A DNA stretch of 64,000 nt from positions 1-64,000 of the forward strand of contig JBEVJK010000042.1 in the NCBI GenBank assembly GCA_040510195.1, read 5' to 3'. The DNA is from JBEVJK01 sp040510195 (lineage in GTDB: Bacteria > Pseudomonadota > Alphaproteobacteria > Rhizobiales > Rhizobiaceae). Below are positions 34,081 to 41,669 of the stretch, piece after piece (the first letter of the stretch is position 1; each line of letters starts with the position of its first letter). The position numbers were made by a program, and so were the translations under genes. Under the pieces are notes generated by a model that saw only the letters and a program-made list of their open reading frames with translations, searched no databases and had not been told where the DNA came from.

Positions 34081-36057
34081 ATGTTCGAGCGGATCCTGAT
34101 CGCCAACCGCGGCGAGATTGCCTGCCGCGTCGTGCGTACGGCGCGGCGACTTGGCGTGGGCACGGTCACCGTCTATTCCGATGCCGACCGCCACGCCCTG
34201 CATGTCGCGATGGCCGACGAGGCCGTCGCGATCGGGCCCGCTCCGGCCGCCGAGAGCTATCTGCGGGGTGACGTCATTGTCGAGGCCGCTCTGCGCACGG
34301 GTGCGCAGGCGATCCATCCAGGCTATGGCTTCCTCTCGGAGAATCCCGACTTCGTCGACAAGGTCGAGGCGGCCGGGCTGGTGTTCATCGGCCCGTCCGC
34401 CGAAGCGATCCGCGCCATGGGCCTGAAGGACGCCGCCAAGCGCCTCATGGAAAAGGCCGGCGTGCCGGTCGTGCCCGGCTATCACGGCGAGGCCCAGGAG
34501 ATCGTCGTGCTGGCCGGCAAGGCCCAGGAGATCGGCTACCCGGTCCTGATCAAGGCGCGCGCCGGCGGTGGCGGCAAGGGCATGCGCCGCGTCGACCACC
34601 CGGACGACTTCGCCGACGCTCTGGCCGCGGCCCGCCGTGAGGCCAAGGCCGCCTTCGGTGACGATCGCGTGCTGGTCGAGAAATACGTCGCCACGCCGCG
34701 CCATGTCGAGGTCCAGGTCTTCGGTGACCGGCACGGCAACGTCGTCCACCTCTTCGAGCGCGACTGCTCGGCGCAGCGTCGGCACCAGAAGGTGATCGAG
34801 GAGGCGCCGGCGCCGGGCATGACCAACGAGATGCGTGCGGCCATGACCGCCGCGGCGGTCAAGGCCGCCAAGGCGATCCGTTATGCCGGGGCCGGCACTG
34901 TCGAGTTCATTGTCGACGCCTCCGAAGGCCTGCGGGCGGACCGCTTCTGGTTCATGGAGATGAACACCCGCCTCCAGGTCGAGCACCCGGTGACCGAGAT
35001 GGTCACAGGCGTCGACCTCGTCGAATGGCAGATCCGGGTCGCCGCCGGCGAGGCCCTCCCCCGGCTGCAGAACCAGATCGCGCTCGCTGGGCACGCCTTC
35101 GAGGCGCGCATCTACGCCGAGGACCCTGCGAAGGGCTTCCTGCCAGCGACCGGCACCCTCCATCACCTCCGCTTCCCCGAGGCCGCACCCCGCGATGCCG
35201 AGCTCCGCGTCGAGACCGGCGTCAGGGCGGGCGACGCCATATCGCCCTTCTACGATCCGATGATCGCCAAGCTGGTCGTTCACGCGGGCGACCGCGCGCA
35301 GGCGTTGACGGCTCTGCAGTCCGCCCTGTCGGGCACTGAGATCGCTGGCTCGGTCACCAACATCGCCTTCCTCTCGGCGCTGGCGGCCGACGCGGACTTT
35401 GCCGCGGGGTCGGTCGATACCGGACTGATAGGTCGCAAGCAGGAAGCCTTGGTCGCCGGCGACCCGCCGGGCGACGACGTGCTGGCAATGGCGGCGCTTC
35501 TGGCTTCGGGCGCGCAGCCTGCAGCCGCGGGGCGCGACCCATGGGACGCCATCGCCGGCTATGCGCATTTTCATCCGCTGGTGCGACGCACGCGCTTCCA
35601 GTCCGGCAGCGCCGAGCTGTCGGCGCAGGTGGCGCCGCGCACGGACGGCCGCTTCGAGGTGACGCTGCTGCCCGACGGCCCGACGACGGTGATCGCCGTT
35701 CCCGGCGGCATGCTGGAACCCGGCGGGCTCGATTCCATCGGCGTCGCCCGCTGGCCGGGCCACGTCACCCTGTTCAGCCGCGGTCACGCGTTCGACTTCG
35801 CCATTCCCGATCCGCTTGCGCAAGCGACCGAGGTTGCCGGGGGAAGTGCCGCCATGCGTGCCCCGATGCCCGGCCTGGTCAAGCTTGTGCGCGCCGCGGC
35901 AGGCGACCCGGTGACGCGCGGTCAGCCGCTGCTGGTCCTGGAGGCAATGAAGATGGAGCACACGATCGCCGCGCCCCAGGATGGCGTGGTCGCCGAGATT
36001 GTCAGCGAAGGCGCCCAGGTCAGCGACGGCACCGTGCTCGTGCGCTTCGCCGAATGA
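34081..36057 (+). CDS. Methylcrotonyl-CoA carboxylase alpha (biotin) subunit
   Basis: 658 residues from ATG 34081. Biotin carboxylase domain at 1-445 (FERILIANRGEIACRVVRTA; ATP-grasp loop KARAGGGGKGMRRVD; FMEMNTRLQVEHPVTEMVTG), a bridging region, and a C-terminal biotinyl domain with Lys624 in LEAMKMEHTI. It carboxylates its own biotin with bicarbonate and ATP, and the beta subunit transfers the carboxyl to 3-methylcrotonyl-CoA. Last visible gene of the operon: the expected enoyl-CoA hydratase and HMG-CoA lyase genes do not follow. Also called liuD or mccA. Confidence 0.93.
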   Translation: MFERILIANRGEIACRVVRTARRLGVGTVTVYSDADRHALHVAMADEAVAIGPAPAAESYLRGDVIVEAALRTGAQAIHPGYGFLSENPDFVDKVEAAGLVFIGPSAEAIRAMGLKDAAKRLMEKAGVPVVPGYHGEAQEIVVLAGKAQEIGYPVLIKARAGGGGKGMRRVDHPDDFADALAAARREAKAAFGDDRVLVEKYVATPRHVEVQVFGDRHGNVVHLFERDCSAQRRHQKVIEEAPAPGMTNEMRAAMTAAAVKAAKAIRYAGAGTVEFIVDASEGLRADRFWFMEMNTRLQVEHPVTEMVTGVDLVEWQIRVAAGEALPRLQNQIALAGHAFEARIYAEDPAKGFLPATGTLHHLRFPEAAPRDAELRVETGVRAGDAISPFYDPMIAKLVVHAGDRAQALTALQSALSGTEIAGSVTNIAFLSALAADADFAAGSVDTGLIGRKQEALVAGDPPGDDVLAMAALLASGAQPAAAGRDPWDAIAGYAHFHPLVRRTRFQSGSAELSAQVAPRTDGRFEVTLLPDGPTTVIAVPGGMLEPGGLDSIGVARWPGHVTLFSRGHAFDFAIPDPLAQATEVAGGSAAMRAPMPGLVKLVRAAAGDPVTRGQPLLVLEAMKMEHTIAAPQDGVVAEIVSEGAQVSDGTVLVRFAE

Positions 36058-36127
36058 AATTCCGGCGCGGTGGCGTTTCGCCATCTCGCGCCGGCAGCAC
36101 ACCCTGTCTTCATGCGATGTCTTGAGC

Positions 36128-36394
36128 CTAGTGGGCCGTCATCCATTCGCGCGCTTCGCGCAGCGCCCGGGCGAGCTCCGGCTTGCTCATCGTGGCCGAC
36201 AGCTCGGCGCGCACTTGCGCCGCGCGGTCGGAGCCCTTGATGGCTGCGATGTTGAACCATTTGTGCGCCGCGACCATGTCGGCCGCGCAGTCGCGACCGG
36301 TCGCATACATCATGCCGAGCTCGTAGAGCGTATCGGCCTCGGCGGCCGCAGTCTTGCCACCGAAATCGGCTCCAAGCATTTCGATCCGTGCCAT
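36128..36394 (-). CDS. Single SEL1-like repeat protein
   Basis: 88 residues from ATG 36394, AGGGGA 5 bases upstream. One Sel1/TPR-like repeat is readable (YELGMMYATGRDCAADMVAA then HKWFNIAAIKGSDRAAQV). The start MARIEMLGADFGG lacks a signal, so it is cytoplasmic. Such single-repeat proteins probably act as small adaptor or scaffold proteins; no partner is evident. It is convergent with the carboxylase gene. Confidence 0.75.
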   Translation of the reverse strand: MARIEMLGADFGGKTAAAEADTLYELGMMYATGRDCAADMVAAHKWFNIAAIKGSDRAAQVRAELSATMSKPELARALREAREWMTAH

Positions 36395-36762
36395 GTTCGT
36401 CCCCTGTTCTGTCCCGAGAGCGGTGCCGTTTCTTCCGTCCAGCCGGCCTGCTCTTTCGATGCTTGCGAGCATGCGGCGGGAGCCTTGAAGCCGTCGTTAA
36501 GCGGCGTCCTTAACGGCCGGCGAAGAAACTGCCAACAAGCCGTAAACCTCGGATTTCATTAAGGATAGAGAGCCCGCGATTGCACGGCTTTCGCCGTCGC
36601 GACGATTAAAATGCTCGTCCCGTGCGACAACACTTCTCTAACCACGAAACCACGCATTCCGCAGCCTGGTGCCCTGGCTGATGGCGCTCGAACGGGCGTC
36701 CCGCTTCCGCATGGCCACCGGCTGGACTAGATCTGTGGTGGCTTTGCAAGGGAGGTTAGGAG
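36395..36762. other. 368-bp divergent intergenic region
   Basis: No gene is supported here. An inverted repeat CGTTAAG/CTTAACG (36495-36501 and 36509-36515, 7-base loop) without a T-run, and AT-richer stretches around 36530-36610, are the only structure noted. It must hold promoters for the Sel1 and DUF2147 genes. Confidence 0.5.
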
Positions 36763-37104
36763 ATGGCGAGATTGAGCCTGGCGATCGTCGGTCTGCTGGT
36801 TGGCGCGGGTGCCGCGGGCGCTGATCCCATCGAGGGCAATTGGCGCACGCAGGCCGGCTACACCGCAGCCATCACCGACTGCGGCGGCAGCTTCTGCATC
36901 ACGCTCAAGACCGGCCCCAGTGCCGGCAGGCAGATTGGCTCGATGAAGCCCACCGGCGACGGCAACTATGCCGGCAAGATCACCGACCCCGCCAACGAGC
37001 GGACCTATGCCGGAAAGGCCGCGCTCTCGGGCGGCTCGCTGTCCATGTCCGGCTGCGTGCTCGGTGGCCTCATCTGCCGCAGCCAGACCTGGACGCGTCT
37101 CTGA
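36763..37104 (+). CDS. Secreted DUF2147 protein
   Basis: 113 residues from ATG 36763 with GGGAGGTTAGGAG upstream. A signal peptide covers residues 1-20 (LAIVGLLVGAGAAGADP). The DUF2147 beta-fold is compact: IEGNWRTQAGYTAAITDCGG, FCITLKTGPSAGRQIG and a final LSMSGCVLGGLICRSQTWTR with two paired cysteines (four in all), fitting a disulfide-stabilised periplasmic protein. Function unknown. Confidence 0.85.
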   Translation: MARLSLAIVGLLVGAGAAGADPIEGNWRTQAGYTAAITDCGGSFCITLKTGPSAGRQIGSMKPTGDGNYAGKITDPANERTYAGKAALSGGSLSMSGCVLGGLICRSQTWTRL

Positions 37105-37122
37105 GCAGGAGTCGCCTCCGCT

Positions 37123-37836
37123 TCACGCCCTGGCGCGCTGGCCGAACAGGATCTTCTGCGCCTCCTTGTCGTCGGCAAGGCTAGCCTGGCGCTCCCGTTC
37201 CTCTCTGCCGACGTCGAGGCCGCGGATCACCGCCGGCCGCGCCATCAACGTCTCGAACCAGCGCTTGAGATGGGGAAACTCGTCGAGGTCCTGACCCTGG
37301 TTCTTGTAAGGCTTTACCCAGCCGATCGCCGCCATGTCGGCGATCGAATAGTCGCTGGCCAGGAAGGGCCGGTCGGCAAGCCGCTTGTTCATCACGCCGT
37401 AGAGCCGGTTGCATTCGTTTGTGTAGCGGTCGATCGCATAGGGGATCGGCTCGGGCGCATACTGCCGGAAATGATGCGCCTGCCCTCCCATCGGCCCGAG
37501 TCCGCCCATCTGCCAGAACAGCCACTGGTCCACCTCGACGCGGTCGCGCTCCGCCGTCGGATAGAATCGGCCGTGCTTGCGCCCCAGATATTGCAGGATG
37601 GCGCCCGACTCGAAGACCGAGATCGGTTTGCCGCCCGGTCCCTCGGGATCGATGATCGCCGGCATGCGGTTGTTGGGTGCGATCTCCAGGAATTCCGGGT
37701 CGAACTGCTCGCCGCGGCCGATGTTGATGTATTTCACCTCGTAGGGGATCCCGAGCTCCTCTAGCATGATGCTGATCTTCCAGCCGTTGGGCGTCGGCCA
37801 GTAGTAGAGCTCGATCGGCTTGGGGGCTGCCGCCAT
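37123..37836 (-). CDS. Glutathione S-transferase, YfcG/YghU type
   Basis: 237 residues; start at ATG 37836 with GGAGAG about 12 bases upstream. The thioredoxin-like N-domain begins IELYYWPTPNGWKISIMLEE, where TPNG(W)K is the Nu-class/Ure2p-like signature, and contains IAPNNRMPAI and FESGAILQYLGRKHGRFYP for glutathione binding. The C-domain is all helical with YSIADMAAIGWVKPY. Relatives act as glutathione-dependent disulfide reductases or peroxidases. Cytoplasmic, no operon partner. Confidence 0.9.
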   Translation of the reverse strand: MAAAPKPIELYYWPTPNGWKISIMLEELGIPYEVKYINIGRGEQFDPEFLEIAPNNRMPAIIDPEGPGGKPISVFESGAILQYLGRKHGRFYPTAERDRVEVDQWLFWQMGGLGPMGGQAHHFRQYAPEPIPYAIDRYTNECNRLYGVMNKRLADRPFLASDYSIADMAAIGWVKPYKNQGQDLDEFPHLKRWFETLMARPAVIRGLDVGREERERQASLADDKEAQKILFGQRARA

Positions 37837-38006
37837 GACGCGCACTCTCCTTCGAAGGTTTCTTGAGATTGGATCGGCGGCCACCTTGCCCTCGCCGTCG
37901 GGAGGCGTCACGTCAAACTTTTTGAACGTCGGATGAACGGCCCTCTCAGCGTGGGTTCAGTGCGGCGTCGGTAGTCTTCTCTCACGATTTCGAGGGAATG
38001 ATCGCC

Positions 38007-38210
38007 ATGTTGACCCGCCGCCACGCCACCGCACGCTTCGCCGCAGCGCTTTCCATCTTGCCGCGGCTCGTCTTCATCCTGTTGCTCCTGGCCTCCCCGC
38101 TGGCCGCCATCGAAACGGTCCATGCCGACGGCGGCGCTACCATCGAGGCGCCCGTCGCCAAGAAGAAAGGCGCCGGCCTGGTGCTTCTCGTCACCTTGCA
38201 GCGCGCTTGA
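38007..38210 (+). CDS. Small putative secreted protein
   Basis: 67 residues from ATG 38007 (GAGGGA about 11 bases upstream; ATG 37998 is also in frame). A Arg-rich start is followed by a hydrophobic run (LVFILLLLASPLAAIET, residues about 21-37) that could be a signal peptide or anchor, then DGGATIEAPVAKKKGAG. No family is recognised and coding evidence is modest. Confidence 0.4.
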   Translation: MLTRRHATARFAAALSILPRLVFILLLLASPLAAIETVHADGGATIEAPVAKKKGAGLVLLVTLQRA

Positions 38211-38266
38211 ACGGCCGCGACCCCGCGCCCCCTCCCGCAAAGGCGGGCAAGCCACTATAATGGGTC

Positions 38267-39769
38267 ATGGAAAAGCGAATCTATCCTGAACCCATCGAAT
38301 CGATTGCCAGCCCGGAGCCCTTCGCGCGCAAGAGCTTCCGCGATGCCGGGGAGGCCGTCGCCGCCCTCAAGGCGCTTTACGACCGCAACACCGCGTTCCT
38401 GCGCCAGTCTTTCGAGAACTTGGGCGAAGGCGAGCGCCAGCCGCGGCGCTATCGCGCCTTCTATCCCGAGGTCAGCGTCACCACCAACTCCTTTGCCCAG
38501 ATCGACTCGCGCCTCGCCTATGGGCACATGCCCTCGCCCGGCCACTATGCGACCACCGTGACGCGGCCCGATCTGTTCGAAAGCTACCTGACGGAGCAGC
38601 TCCGGCTGATCATGCGCAACCATGGCATCCCGGTTACCGTGTCCGAATCCGAGACGCCGATCCCTCTGCACTTCGCATTTCTGGAAGGCACGCATGTCGA
38701 TGCCGCCTCGGCCGAGAAGATCAACCGGCCGCTGCGCGACATCTTCGACGTGCCGGACCTCAATGCCACCGACGACCACATCGCCAACGGCACCTTCGAG
38801 CCGATCCCAGGCGAGCCGCTGCCGCTGGCGCCGTTCACGGCGCAACGCATCGACTATTCGCTGCACCGCCTGTCGCACTACACGGCCACGAGCCCGCAAC
38901 ACTTCCAGAACTTCGTCCTGTTCACCAACTACCAGTTCTACATCGACGAGTTCTGCGTCTACGCCCGCAACCTGATGGCCGACGGAGGCGGCGGCTATTC
39001 CTCCTTCATCGAGCCGGGCAATCTCGTCACTCTGGCCGGCGAGGGCGCGCCGGAGACGGGCGCTTCTCCGTCGCGCATGCCCCAGATGCCGGCCTATCAC
39101 CTGACCAAGCCGAATCACTCCGGCATATCGATGGTCAACATCGGCGTCGGCCCGTCCAACGCCAAGACGATCACCGACCACATCGCGGTGCTGAGGCCGC
39201 ATGCCTGGCTGATGCTCGGCCATTGCGCCGGGCTGCGCAACACGCAGGCACTCGGCGACTACGTGCTGGCGCATGCCTATGTCCGCGAGGATCACGTCCT
39301 CGACGAGGACCTGCCCGTCTGGGTGCCCGTGCCGCCGCTCGCCGAGGTGCAGGTCGCCCTGCAGGAGGCCGTCGCCGAGGTCACCGGGCTTTCCGGCTAC
39401 GATCTGAAGGCGATCATGCGCACCGGCACGGTCGCCACCATCGACAACCGCAACTGGGAGCTCCGTGACCAGCGCGGTCCGGTCCAGCGGCTGTCGCAGT
39501 CCCGTGCCATCGCGCTCGACATGGAGTCGGCCACCATCGCCGCCAACGGCTTCCGCTTCCGCGTGCCCTATGGCACCTTGCTCTGTGTCTCGGACAAGCC
39601 CCTGCATGGCGAGCTGAAGCTCCCCGGCATGGCGACCGAGTTCTACAAGCGCCAGGTGGCGCAGCATCTGACGATCGGTATCCGCGCCGTCGAGAAGCTC
39701 GCCGAGATGCCGCCGGAGAGGCTGCATTCGCGGAAGCTGCGCAGCTTCTCCGAAACGGCGTTTCAGTAG
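38267..39769 (+). CDS. amn: AMP nucleosidase
   Basis: 500 residues from ATG 38267. The N-terminal AMP-nucleosidase domain (SFRDAGEAVAALKALYDRN to GTHVDAASAEKINRPL) is followed by a nucleoside-phosphorylase-like catalytic domain with ISMVNIGVGPSNAKTITDH near 288-306, HAWLMLGHCAGLRNTQ and ALDMESATIAANGFRFRVP, where the ME-S motif binds ribose and Asp is catalytic. It splits AMP to adenine and ribose 5-phosphate, lowering the AMP pool. Length fits the family. It stands alone. Confidence 0.95.
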   Translation: MEKRIYPEPIESIASPEPFARKSFRDAGEAVAALKALYDRNTAFLRQSFENLGEGERQPRRYRAFYPEVSVTTNSFAQIDSRLAYGHMPSPGHYATTVTRPDLFESYLTEQLRLIMRNHGIPVTVSESETPIPLHFAFLEGTHVDAASAEKINRPLRDIFDVPDLNATDDHIANGTFEPIPGEPLPLAPFTAQRIDYSLHRLSHYTATSPQHFQNFVLFTNYQFYIDEFCVYARNLMADGGGGYSSFIEPGNLVTLAGEGAPETGASPSRMPQMPAYHLTKPNHSGISMVNIGVGPSNAKTITDHIAVLRPHAWLMLGHCAGLRNTQALGDYVLAHAYVREDHVLDEDLPVWVPVPPLAEVQVALQEAVAEVTGLSGYDLKAIMRTGTVATIDNRNWELRDQRGPVQRLSQSRAIALDMESATIAANGFRFRVPYGTLLCVSDKPLHGELKLPGMATEFYKRQVAQHLTIGIRAVEKLAEMPPERLHSRKLRSFSETAFQ

Positions 39770-39823
39770 GCCTGCCGTCCCGTCGAGGCAGCCATCATGA
39801 ATGGGCCGCATTTTTCACTCACC

Positions 39824-39923
39824 TAGAGCAATTCCAGCAAAAGTGGAGAGCGGTTTTGCGTCCGGAATTGCGCAAAAACAAAGAGATAGAGCATTCCGCA
39901 ATTCGAAGAAATGCGGAAATGCT
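39824..39923. repeat. Rhizobial palindromic intergenic element
   Basis: Two hairpins in a row. First: GCAATTCC 39828-39835 pairs with GGAATTGC 39864-39871, and inside it GCAAAA 39837-39842 pairs with TTTTGC 39854-39859. Second: AGCATTCCGCA 39890-39900 pairs with TGCGGAAATGCT 39912-39923 with one bulge. The wording (TAGAGCAATTCCAG and CGTCCGGAATTGCG) is recalled as a highly repeated intergenic element of Rhizobiales. Only one copy was noticed in this window. It lies 13 bases before the EEP gene and may act on mRNA ends. Confidence 0.7.
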
Positions 39924-39935
39924 GTAGCGAGCGCC

Positions 39936-41075
39936 ATGCGTCATCTAGGTTCCGCCATCTCGCTCCTCGTCTGGCTTCCGCTTGTCCTGTCGGTGCCCCT
40001 GGCGCTTGGGTTTCTGTCCCATCTGCATCCATTCTTCGACAGCTTCGCGCATCTTCGGATTCACCTTGCCGCTCTCCTTATCCTGCTATCGCTGCCGCTG
40101 CTGGCAAGCCGCCATTGGAAGCCTGGGACGACGGCGCTGGTCGTCGCGACGGCTGCGCTGGCGACGGTTCTGCCGGCCTCGGCTTTTTTCGGGCCGAATC
40201 CGGTCAACGCCGCCGGCGGCCCGGACGCGCCGCGCGCAGTCTATCGTCTCCTCCACCTCAATCTGCGCTATGACAGCCCCGAGCATGCGCGCATGCTTTC
40301 CGTGGTCGGCAGGGCGAATCCCGACGCCATCCTCCTTAACGAGGTGTCTGAGCAGTGGCTGCCGGCGCTCGACCGGCTGACGGCGGCCTACCCTTTCCGG
40401 CTGGTGTGCGGCAGCGAGAGCCCCTATGGCGGCGTCGCCATCCTGTCCAGGCGGCCCTTCGATTCGAGCCGCTCCCCCTCGTGTTTCGGCGGCTCGCTGG
40501 CCATCGCCAGCGTGAATTTCGGCGGCCAGCCGGTGGACCTGGCGTCGCTCCATCTGACCTGGCCCTGGCCGTTCCGCCAGGCCGAGGAGATCGACGATCT
40601 GGCGCCGGAGCTTGCCGGCCTGGCGCCGTCGGCAATCCTTCTCGGCGACCTCAATGCCACCGCTTGGAGTACCGCCGTCGAACGCGTCGCGACGACCGGC
40701 GGGCTCACTCAGATCCGCTCGATCCGCCCCACCTGGTTCGCCATTGGCCTGCCGAAGGCGATGCGGCCATGGCTCGGCCTCGGCATCGATCACGCCTTCG
40801 CCAAGGGCGACGTTGTCGTCGACCAGCTTGCGATCGGGCCGGATGCCGGCTCGGATCACCTGCCCTTGCTCGTCGAGTTCTCGCTGCTCAATGGCGCGCC
40901 GGACGGTGAGCGCGACCGTCAGACCGCCAGCTCCCTGCCCGCCCTTCCAGGGCTGAGGCGCCAGGACCGCCGGCCTCAGTCGCCTCTCAGCCCGATGATG
41001 AGCTTCTCGACGGCCCCGCCATCGCCATGCTCCTTGGTGTCGAAGAGCATCTGCCGCCGCTCGAATTGGGCGTAG
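39936..41075 (+). CDS. Endonuclease/exonuclease/phosphatase (EEP) family membrane protein
   Basis: 379 residues from ATG 39936. Residues 1-90 contain two or three membrane spans (LLVWLPLVLSVPLALGFL, LAALLILLSLPLLAS, ATAALATVLPASAFF). Residues about 97-330 form an EEP fold: LLHLNLRY, ILLNEVSEQW with catalytic Glu, YGGVAILSRRP, LASLHLTWPWP, ILLGDLNATAWS and GSDHLPLLVEF with the His/Asp pair. It should hydrolyse a phosphodiester or phosphomonoester on the periplasmic side. The last 33 codons run antisense into the DUF922 gene and are atypical (RRPQSPLSPM), so the original stop may have been lost. Confidence 0.85.
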   Translation: MRHLGSAISLLVWLPLVLSVPLALGFLSHLHPFFDSFAHLRIHLAALLILLSLPLLASRHWKPGTTALVVATAALATVLPASAFFGPNPVNAAGGPDAPRAVYRLLHLNLRYDSPEHARMLSVVGRANPDAILLNEVSEQWLPALDRLTAAYPFRLVCGSESPYGGVAILSRRPFDSSRSPSCFGGSLAIASVNFGGQPVDLASLHLTWPWPFRQAEEIDDLAPELAGLAPSAILLGDLNATAWSTAVERVATTGGLTQIRSIRPTWFAIGLPKAMRPWLGLGIDHAFAKGDVVVDQLAIGPDAGSDHLPLLVEFSLLNGAPDGERDRQTASSLPALPGLRRQDRRPQSPLSPMMSFSTAPPSPCSLVSKSICRRSNWA

Positions 41076-41569
41076 ATGGCGTCGGCTCGGCGCTTGGTCT
41101 CGGCGCGCGTCTTGGAGCAGCTCGGATCGCGCGGCGTCTTCAGGTCGGCCACCGCCTTTTCCGCAGCCACGACCATCTGTCGCGCGATCGCCCCGTGCAT
41201 CTCCTCGTGCTTCTTCACGCCTCTCATGAAGCGCGCCCAGCGCTTGGCGAGTGCCGGGGGCACGCCGCCCGCGATCTTGGGATAGGTGTAGGTGATCATC
41301 AGCCGCGCATCGGCGGTCTCTACCTTGCAAGCGCCCTTGTCGGTCGCCCAGCTGATGTCCCAACCGACCGAATAGCGGGTCTGTGCGATGGCACGCGTCA
41401 GCAGGCCGTGCTTGGGGCCATGCCGGTCCATCTGCGCCAGCAGCGCATCTCCTGTCCTGCCGCTGATCGAATAGCTCGCATTTTTCACGCTGACCGTCAC
41501 GGCCGCCGACGCGCCGCCGGTCGGCCCGGTCAGGGCCGCCACCAGGGCTGCGAACGCGACACCACGCAT
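40976..41569 (-). CDS. DUF922 secreted Zn-dependent protease
   Basis: 197 residues from ATG 41569, GGAG 7 bases upstream; a TTG-type start further up (41605) is less likely. A signal peptide (AFAALVAALTGPTGGASA) leads to the DUF922 domain: VSVKNASYSISGRTGDALLA, ISWATDKGACKVETADARL and the zinc motif KKHEEMHG (HExxH) near residues 118-125. Cysteines in GACKV and DPSCSK may form a disulfide. Acts in the periplasm; substrate unknown. Convergent overlap of 100 bases with the EEP gene. Confidence 0.85.
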   Translation of the reverse strand: MRGVAFAALVAALTGPTGGASAAVTVSVKNASYSISGRTGDALLAQMDRHGPKHGLLTRAIAQTRYSVGWDISWATDKGACKVETADARLMITYTYPKIAGGVPPALAKRWARFMRGVKKHEEMHGAIARQMVVAAEKAVADLKTPRDPSCSKTRAETKRRADAIYAQFERRQMLFDTKEHGDGGAVEKLIIGLRGD

Positions 41570-41669
41570 GGCCGTTCTCCGCGACAGTCTCCGCGAGCAC
41601 AGCATAGAAGCCGCCTCGATTCAAGCCGCGCCGCGCCCTGCGCGGCTCGCGACGCCCCTGCCCGCAAGC

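Noticed and set aside
36495..36515. CGTTAAG-N7-CTTAACG as a CtrA binding site
   Set aside because: CtrA boxes need TTAA-N7-TTAA; here the two TTAA are 9 bases apart. No T-run follows, so it is not a terminator either.
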